DNA from: AP-15 sp963747735 | Lineage (GTDB): Bacteria > Pseudomonadota > Alphaproteobacteria > ATCC43930 > CGMCC-115725 | Direction: 5' to 3' | Length of the DNA: 64,000 bases | NCBI GenBank assembly: GCA_963747735.1 | Contig: CAVVGE010000016.1 | Coordinates: 62,001 to 126,000 of the forward strand | Part shown: in pieces, positions 56,571 to 64,000 of the stretch | Layout of the letters: every line of letters begins with the position of its first letter | How positions within the stretch are numbered: the first letter of the stretch is position 1 | Made by a program: the position numbers and the translations under genes | The notes under the pieces: generated by a model | Databases searched by the model: none | What the model was told of the DNA's origin: nothing | What the model saw: the letters and a program-made list of their open reading frames with translations, nothing else

Positions 56571-56803
56571 GTCTGTTCCTCCGGCTACTGAGATGTTTCA
56601 GTTCGCCGGGTTCGCCTCCTGCACCTATGGATTGAGCGCAGGATACCCGCAAGAGTTACCCCTGGCGGGTGGGTTGCCCCATTCGGAGATCCCGGGATCA
56701 ACGATCGCTCGCATCTCCCCCGGGCTTTTCGCAGCGTGCCGCGTCCTTCATCGCCTCTCAGTGCCAAGGCATCCACCAGATGCCCTTGATTTGCGCTTGA
56801 TCC

Positions 56804-57157
56804 TTGCCCGGCACCCCGAACACAACGGGATACCGGACCACCCCGCCCGCGCACAGCGGCCAGCCCCACCGGCAACGCCGGTTTGGCCGGGCCATGCCCG
56901 AGCGGCCTCGCATGAAGACACTTCTCCGGACCCGCCACCCCGCCACCCTCGACCCGATGGGGCAAAACCCCAGCGGCCGAGCAGCAGCGACCGCGGCAGG
57001 CCCGCCTCGGTCACATCACAAACTCTCGCCTCACCCGTCAATCAGCATACCCCGCCCGACCCCCAAAAGGGATGTCGGAAACGGTGATCTCATGGACTTC
57101 TCCGAGCCTCGCTCGCGCGCCACGGCGCCCCCGTGACTCCCCCTCGGGGAGCCCTCC
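56804..57157 (-). other. Spacer between tRNA-Ala and 23S
   Basis: 354 bp of transcribed spacer. The pairing partner of the 23S 5' end should lie here. I see no tRNA, no gene and no repeat shared with the IVSs. Confidence 0.6.
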
Positions 57158-57233
57158 TGGTGGAGACGGCCGGGCTCGAACCGGCGACCTCCTGCTTGCA
57201 AAGCAGGCGCTCTCCCAGCTGAGCTACGCCCCC
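57158..57233 (-). tRNA. tRNA-Ala (TGC)
   Basis: 76 nt on the minus strand, starting GGGGGCGTAGCTCAGCTGGG, with anticodon arm CTGCTTTGCAAGCAG (anticodon TGC), T-arm GCCGGTTCGAGCCCGGC, and encoded CCA. Standard position in the 16S-23S spacer. Confidence 0.97.
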
Positions 57234-57338
57234 TCTACAGGGATCAGAAGACAGGAATCAGGGATCAGAATTTCTGATGACCGATGATCAAAACAGCGGC
57301 TTTTGCCGTTCCGATTGCTGCCGTTCTGCTCCTCTGAA
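57234..57338. repeat. tRNA-Ile/tRNA-Ala spacer with IVS-like GGGATCAG repeats
   Basis: GGATCAGAAGACAGGAATCA followed by GGGATCAGAA (from 57241) is nearly the same as the edge of the helix-45 IVS (TCAGAAGACAGGGATCAGG at 55101). The rest of the spacer has no recognisable element. Confidence 0.6.
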
Positions 57339-57415
57339 TGGTGGGCCAGGGAGGATTTGAACCTCCGACCTCACGCTTATCAAGCGCGCGCTCTAACCAG
57401 CTGAGCTACTAGCCC
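57339..57415 (-). tRNA. tRNA-Ile (GAT)
   Basis: 77 nt on the minus strand, starting GGGCTAGTAGCTCAGCTGG, with anticodon arm CGCTTGATAAGCG (anticodon GAT), T-arm GGAGGTTCAAATCCTCC, and encoded CCA. Confidence 0.97.
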
Positions 57416-59229
<1,814 letters not shown>

Positions 59230-59421
59230 GTTCATCCCAGCCCGCCAGACCCAGACCGGTCGCCCGGACCCAGACCCGGCAAGCCATTCATAAGGCCGCC
59301 AAAACGTCACGCACTTCTTGCGCGAGCGTCCGGCATACCCGCCGCCGCCCGCGCATCCCTTCCCTTCCCTCACACCCTCAATCAACAGCCCCCCGGCACC
59401 TACGGGGTCGGGGGGCGCAGC

Positions 59422-59450
59422 TTATAAACCCCGTTGGCCGACTACGTCAA
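59422..59450 (-). promoter_or_regulatory. Putative rRNA operon promoter
   Basis: On the minus strand TTGACG (59445-59450) and TTATAA (59422-59427) are separated by exactly 17 bp, about 190 bp upstream of the mature 16S and 25 bp after the soeC stop. A GC-rich stem (CCCCCCGAC ... GTGCCGGGGGG) follows at about 59388-59417. Good match to a sigma-70-type consensus. Confidence 0.7.
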
Positions 59451-59474
59451 CACCCTCTCGCAAACGATTTTCGA

Positions 59475-60428
59475 CTAAACCGCATCGGCGCCATAATACA
59501 GTATCACCGTGTGCTTCGCTTCGGCGAAAAACAGCCAGCGCTCGGCGGCGAGCCCCAAGCCGGCGCTCGGTATCGCCAATCCGGCAGCGACGATGCCGGG
59601 GGCACCGACGTTGAACAGGGCGACGAGGCTCAGCACTGCCGGCACGGCAAAACCACATAGCCGGGCGATCCGGCGCAGGCGTCGGGCGTGCTTGCGGGCG
59701 ATGTGAAACCCCATCTCCTTCAACAGATAGTTTTCCTCGGTATGCGGCGGCTCGAGCAGACGCACCCGAGCCCGGCCCCGGCTGCCGAGCCCTGTGGCGG
59801 TCGCCGGCGTGCTGCGCGCCGAGGTCGTGGCGATAAAGCGCCAATAGCCCGCCTTGATCCACCAGGCGACCAGCACGGCAGCACAGGAAAGGAGGGCGAG
59901 GCCCGCGGCGCGCCAAGCCCACAATCGAACCAGAAAATCGAGGAGCAGAAAGCCCGACATGAGCCCAAGCGCCAGATAGCCCGGCACGACCCAGCCATTG
60001 TGCCACTGGTGGATCGGCTTGAGCGAGGCGTAGATCATCCCGGTGCAGACGATCGTGGCCACGGCCAGCACCGCTGCGGCAATGCCGCACAGACCGACAA
60101 ACCCGCCGGTAACGCCGAACAGCACCCAGCCGATCCCGAACACCGCGGTCGGGATAAACGTGGCGATCGAGCAGACGCCTTCACGCGAGAGCCAGGACGA
60201 GCGCCATTGCGACAATGCGCGCCACGCCCGCTCCGGCCGGCCGAGATGAAAAGCCGAAGCGCCGAGCCCCGCGGCGGCGAGCCCGCAAGCGAGCGCCAGC
60301 GCAACAAACCCGAACCAGCGGCTGGCCGGCAACAGCCCCAGCGGCGCGCCGAGGCCGAGCAGCGCCAGCAGCGCAAAGCCCGCGCCGGAGGCGGTCGTGA
60401 ACAGCACAATCGACGGCGCCGGGTTCAT
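59475..60428 (-). CDS. soeC: Membrane anchor subunit of sulfite-dehydrogenase-type Mo enzyme (SoeC/DmsC-like)
   Basis: 317 residues, about eight membrane helices, NrfD/DmsC type. VLFTTASGAGFALLALLGLG, FHLGRPERAWRALSQWRSSW (conserved HLGRPERA) and LSREGVCSIATFIPTAVFGI are diagnostic. It should pass electrons between the iron-sulfur subunit and membrane quinone. Last gene of the operon; the rRNA promoter follows closely. Confidence 0.85.
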   Translation of the reverse strand: MNPAPSIVLFTTASGAGFALLALLGLGAPLGLLPASRWFGFVALALACGLAAAGLGASAFHLGRPERAWRALSQWRSSWLSREGVCSIATFIPTAVFGIGWVLFGVTGGFVGLCGIAAAVLAVATIVCTGMIYASLKPIHQWHNGWVVPGYLALGLMSGFLLLDFLVRLWAWRAAGLALLSCAAVLVAWWIKAGYWRFIATTSARSTPATATGLGSRGRARVRLLEPPHTEENYLLKEMGFHIARKHARRLRRIARLCGFAVPAVLSLVALFNVGAPGIVAAGLAIPSAGLGLAAERWLFFAEAKHTVILYYGADAV

Positions 60429-60458
60429 CGTGCACGCTCTGCGGCAAATCCGCCGGCG

Positions 60459-61205
60459 TCAGCGCGACAACAGCCGGTCGACCCAGCGCAAGAGCTTGTC
60501 TGCGGTTGCAGCCGGCGCCGGCGCCGGCCCGGAGGACGATGGAGGTGGCGCCCTGACTTGCCGTGGCCGCGGCGGCAGGTATTTGTTGACCGGCTTATAG
60601 CCCAGCTCCGGCATCAGATCGACGCCGCCGCGCTGCGCCACCAATTCCGAGACCTCGGAATCCGGGTCGCCCAGATCGCCAAAATGCCGGGCGTTGACCG
60701 GGCAGACCATGACACAGGCCGGCTGGCGCTCGTCCGCCGGCAAATTCTCGTTGTAGATGCGATCGATGCACAACGTGCATTTCTTCATGACCCCGGCGTC
60801 TTCGTCGAATTCGCGGGCGCCATAAGGGCAGGCCCAGGAGCACAGTTTGCAGCCGATGCAGATCAACTCGTCGACCAGCACGATGCCGTCCTCGGCGCGC
60901 TTGTAGGAGGCGCCGGTCGGGCACACGGTGACGCAGGCCGGCTCCTCGCAATGCAGGCACGATTTTGGGAAATAGACCGTGCGCCCGTCCTCGCCGTCGC
61001 TTTCTTCAAAGGCGTGAACCCGGTTGAACCACACGCCCCAGGCAGCCTCGCCATAGGGCGTGAAATCGGGCAGCGGCGCCATGTGGCCGCCGGTGTTCCA
61101 TTCCTTGCAGGCGGTGGCGCAGGCGTGGCAGCCGACACAGATGTCGAGGTCGATGACGAGCCCGAGCTTTTTCTGGCCGGGCCGTGGCGCGGGGAGAGAC
61201 GTCAT
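60459..61205 (-). CDS. soeB: Four-cluster iron-sulfur subunit (SoeB/DmsB-like)
   Basis: 248 residues with four Cys clusters for [4Fe-4S]: CVGCHACATACKEWN, CLHCEEPACVTVCPTGA, CIGCKLCSWACPYGA, and CTLCIDRI with PACVMVCPVNARHFGD. Electron wire between the Mo subunit and the membrane anchor. ATG at 61205 overlaps the soeA stop (TGATG). No signal peptide, in line with the cytoplasmic SoeABC orientation. Confidence 0.92.
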   Translation of the reverse strand: MTSLPAPRPGQKKLGLVIDLDICVGCHACATACKEWNTGGHMAPLPDFTPYGEAAWGVWFNRVHAFEESDGEDGRTVYFPKSCLHCEEPACVTVCPTGASYKRAEDGIVLVDELICIGCKLCSWACPYGAREFDEDAGVMKKCTLCIDRIYNENLPADERQPACVMVCPVNARHFGDLGDPDSEVSELVAQRGGVDLMPELGYKPVNKYLPPRPRQVRAPPPSSSGPAPAPAATADKLLRWVDRLLSR

Positions 61206-64000
61206 CAGGGCTCGCCGGGCGCGCCGTAGCGCAGGATCGCCGGCGCCGGACCGAGCGATGCAGGATGCGAGAACGGGGCAAAGAGCGGGGTGGTGGTCCG
61301 GGCCTCGGCGACTGCCGCCCGCTCGATCCGCACGCGCAAATCATACCACGCCGCCTGCCCGGTGACCGGGTCGGCATTGGCATGACGCACGCCGCCATCG
61401 GCCGGCAGCAATTCCGAGATCAGGTGGTTCAGCAGAAACCCCTTGCGAAACTCGGGTGAGCCGAGATCGAGGTTCCAGGCCCCGGCGTGCTTGCCGATCG
61501 CGTTCCAGGTCCACACCGTATCCGGGTTGACCCCGTCCATCAGCCGGGTCGGCACCCGGATCCGGCCGTGATGGCTCGACAGCCACACCCAATCGTCCTC
61601 TTCGAGGCCGAGCGCCCGGCCGGTGAGCCGGTTTATGAACAACCGGTTGTTGCCGAGGATCTGTCGCAGCCAAGCATTGTGCGAGTGCCAGGAATGATAC
61701 ATCTGCATCGGCCGCTGGGTCACCGCGTGCAGCGGAAAGGTGGCCTGATCGACCCGCTCTTCCTCGAACGGCCGGTACCAGAATGGCAGCGGGTCAAAAT
61801 AGCGGGCGATCCGCTCGCGCTGCCCGGCCGGCGGCACGATTGCGCCATGCCCTTGCGCGGCAAGGCGAAATCGCTGCAACGGCTCGACATAGAGCTGCAA
61901 TACGATCGGCTCGGCAGCTGCGATAAACCCCATCGCCGCCGCGGTTTCGAGATAGGCCTTGTTGGCGTGCTTGAAATAGAGCTGATCGTCGGGCAGGCGC
62001 TGTTTCCAGAAGCATCCGTTGGCGATGTAACGCTCGAGCTGGCGCGGGTTCGGCGCACCGCGCCCAGCGAGGCTGCCATCGCTGCCGCGCCATCCGGCAA
62101 GCGGGCCGAGACCTGGCCGGCGCTCGTGATTGACGATATAGTCCGAGTAGCCGCCCGGATAACGCGGCCGCCCATCCGGCATGGCAAAGCCGGGCAGGCC
62201 GAGCCTGGCGCCCAATTCGATCAGCACGTCCTGAAACGGGCGGACATCGCGGTCGGGGGCGAGCACCGGCTGGCGGATCGCGTCGCCCGGGCCGTCCGCC
62301 CCGCCGATCGGCCGGTCGAGCAGCGAAATGCAATCCCAGCGTTCGAGATAGGTCGTGTCGGGCAAGACCAGATCGGCATAGGCCACGGTTTCGGAATAGT
62401 AGGCATCGGAGTAGATGATCCGCGGGATCCGGTATTCTCCGGTCTCCGGGTCTTTGTCGCTCAACATGCGCATCGTCTCGGTGCTGTTCATCGCCGAGTT
62501 CCACGCCATGTTGGCCATGTACATAAAGAGCGTGTCGATCGGGTACGGATCGCCCGCCCAGGCGTTGGCGATGACCATCTGCATCATGCCGTGGGCGGCG
62601 ATCGGCGCTTCCCAGGAGAACGCCTTGTCGATGCGTGCCGGCCCGCCATCGGCGTCGAGGATCAAATCCTCCGGCCCCATCGGATAGCCGAGCGGAATCC
62701 CCGGCAACGGCCGCCCCGGAACCACTTGCTCCGGCCGGCCGACGGGCCGCGGCCCGGGCGGGCAAGGCTTTGGATGCGGCGACCGGTAGCGCCAGCCGCC
62801 CGGCACATCGACGGTGCCGAGCAGCAATTGCAGCAGGTGCAGGGCACGGCAGGTCTGAAACCCGTTGGAATGCGCCGAGATGCCGCGCATCGCGTGGATC
62901 GAGACCGGGCGTCCGCGCATCGTGTCGTGGCGCCGGCCGGCCCAGTCGGTCCATGGGACCTTGAGCTCGATCTCCTGCTCGAACGCCGCCTCGGCGATTT
63001 CGTCCGCGAGCCGCCGGATCGTCGCCGCCGGAACGCCGCAAGCATCGGCGACGGCCTCCGGCGCATAGCGCGGGTCGAGGCAGCGCTCGGCGACGAGTTG
63101 AAAGACCGGCACCGCGCGCCTGCCATCGGGCAGCCTCGCGTCGCCGACGAGATGCGCCGGAACATCGGGAGCCGCCGCATCGGCCAGCGATCCCGAGGGG
63201 CCGAGCACCACGGGCCCACCCGCTTCGTTGCGCGCGAAGAGCCCGTCATCGGCCTCGCCCGGCGCCTGGATCACCAGCCAAGCGGCGTTCGTGTACCGCG
63301 CGAGATAATCGAGATCGACCCGGTCGGCTTCGAGCAATTGGTGGATCAAGGCCAGCACCAGAAGCCCGTCCGTCCCCGGCCGAATCCCGACCCATTCGTC
63401 GGCGATCGCCGAATAGCCGGTGCGCACCGGGTTGACCGAGACAAACTTGGCGCCGCGCCGGCGCAGCCCCGCGAGCCCGATCTTGATCGGGTTCGAATCA
63501 TGGTCCTCGGCAACCCCGAACATCATGAAATAGCGGGTGCGCTCCCAATCGGGCTCGCCGAACTCCCAAAAGCTGCCGCCCAAGGTGTACATCCCGGCCG
63601 CCGCCATATTGACCGAGCAAAACCCGCCATGCGCGGCGAAATTGGGGGTGCCGAATTGGGCGGCCCAATAGCCGGTCAGGGCCTGGCTCTGGTCGCGGCC
63701 GGTAAAAAAGGCGAGCTTTTTCGGGTCGCTCGCGCGGATCGGCGCGAGCCATTCGACCGCGGTCGCGATCGCGTCCTCCCATTCGATCTCGCGGAATTCG
63801 CCCTTGCCGCGCTCGCCGACCCGCAGCAGCGGCTTTTTCAGCTTGGCCGGCGACATCTGCTGCATGATGCCCGAGGCACCCTTGCCGCAGATCACGCCGC
63901 GGTTGATCGGATGGTCGCGGTTCCCTTCGATATAGCGGATGCCGCCGTCTTTCAGATGGACTTTGATCCCGCAGCGGCAGGCGCACATGTAGCAGGTTGT
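61205..64000 (-). CDS. soeA: Molybdopterin oxidoreductase large subunit (SoeA-like), 5' end beyond the window
   Basis: The frame is still open at base 64000. The visible start TTCYMCACRCGIKVHLKDGG, with GVICGKGASGIMQ, is the N-terminal [4Fe-4S] binding segment of SoeA-type enzymes, so only a few residues are missing. About 930 residues are visible; YFMMFGVAEDHDSNPIKIGL, NLDLGSPEFRKGFLLNHLIS and other DMSO-reductase-family regions follow. No Tat leader can be judged. SoeABC oxidises sulfite to sulfate in the cytoplasm and feeds quinone; that substrate is inferred from family resemblance. Confidence 0.88.
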   Translation of the reverse strand, partial: TTCYMCACRCGIKVHLKDGGIRYIEGNRDHPINRGVICGKGASGIMQQMSPAKLKKPLLRVGERGKGEFREIEWEDAIATAVEWLAPIRASDPKKLAFFTGRDQSQALTGYWAAQFGTPNFAAHGGFCSVNMAAAGMYTLGGSFWEFGEPDWERTRYFMMFGVAEDHDSNPIKIGLAGLRRRGAKFVSVNPVRTGYSAIADEWVGIRPGTDGLLVLALIHQLLEADRVDLDYLARYTNAAWLVIQAPGEADDGLFARNEAGGPVVLGPSGSLADAAAPDVPAHLVGDARLPDGRRAVPVFQLVAERCLDPRYAPEAVADACGVPAATIRRLADEIAEAAFEQEIELKVPWTDWAGRRHDTMRGRPVSIHAMRGISAHSNGFQTCRALHLLQLLLGTVDVPGGWRYRSPHPKPCPPGPRPVGRPEQVVPGRPLPGIPLGYPMGPEDLILDADGGPARIDKAFSWEAPIAAHGMMQMVIANAWAGDPYPIDTLFMYMANMAWNSAMNSTETMRMLSDKDPETGEYRIPRIIYSDAYYSETVAYADLVLPDTTYLERWDCISLLDRPIGGADGPGDAIRQPVLAPDRDVRPFQDVLIELGARLGLPGFAMPDGRPRYPGGYSDYIVNHERRPGLGPLAGWRGSDGSLAGRGAPNPRQLERYIANGCFWKQRLPDDQLYFKHANKAYLETAAAMGFIAAAEPIVLQLYVEPLQRFRLAAQGHGAIVPPAGQRERIARYFDPLPFWYRPFEEERVDQATFPLHAVTQRPMQMYHSWHSHNAWLRQILGNNRLFINRLTGRALGLEEDDWVWLSSHHGRIRVPTRLMDGVNPDTVWTWNAIGKHAGAWNLDLGSPEFRKGFLLNHLISELLPADGGVRHANADPVTGQAAWYDLRVRIERAAVAEARTTTPLFAPFSHPASLGPAPAILRYGAPGEP

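Overview
This is 64 kb of GC-rich DNA from an alphaproteobacterium, probably near the Rhodospirillales. I infer this from the 16S-tRNA-Ile-tRNA-Ala-23S-5S operon, the ileS-lspA-DUF3035/BamF run, the alphaproteobacterial style of the NnrS/NorB, SoeABC and DUF6489 proteins, and the dispersed hairpin repeats. No species can be named from the window alone.

Layout: 1-2.5 kb holds the end of a CaiB-type CoA-transferase, a type II NADH dehydrogenase and a cupin that has lost its start. 2.5-6.05 kb is a mobile-DNA scrapyard: a broken resolvase, a two-gene hypothetical cassette interrupted by an amber codon, an ISNCY-like element and a remnant of a second one. 6.1-15.2 kb is mixed metabolism (GhrA-like reductase, secreted hydrolase, orphan UreD overlapping a gamma-glutamyltransferase, metallo-hydrolase, branched-chain-type binding protein, VOC protein, Arg/Pro-rich protein). 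15.3-19.4 kb is a nitric-oxide module: NnrS divergent from a quinol NO reductase plus a CopD-like membrane protein. 19.4-20.4 kb holds remnants of an apparent caspase defence system and dense repeats. 20.4-30.4 kb has DUF1254, a secreted unknown, ileS-lspA-bamF, an SDR and an 875-residue beta-solenoid/RTX protein. 30.5-41.1 kb is one large minus-strand peptide-type ABC transporter operon with four tandem binding-protein genes. 41.3-42.7 kb is a broken IS110-family (IS1111-like) element. 42.8-49.6 kb has a metallo-hydrolase, GNAT, phosphatase, LuxR regulator, histidine kinase and formyltransferase. 49.6-53.2 kb is a three-subunit molybdenum hydroxylase, directly downstream of a complete rRNA operon (53.3-59.2 kb, with two intervening sequences in 23S). 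The window closes with soeCBA, a membrane-bound sulfite-dehydrogenase-type enzyme whose large subunit runs off the end.

The most unusual signal is a family of 24-bp inserts (nine copies seen). Every copy sits inside or beside mobile or repeated DNA: two in the ISNCY-like transposase, three in the IS110 transposase, one just outside the IS110 end in a hairpin repeat, two nested inside each other in a dispersed repeat, and one at the edge of another dispersed repeat. Several copies add exactly eight codons in frame; others carry a one-base loss or a C-to-T change that breaks the reading frame. None was seen in the single-copy genes.

The window also carries many small indels in otherwise well-conserved genes (CoA-transferase tail, binding-protein tail, Arg-rich protein, first DppA paralogue, GNAT, LuxR regulator, histidine kinase, 23S IVS gene). 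These may be genuine decay or leftover sequencing error, so frameshift-based pseudogene calls should be read with that in mind.
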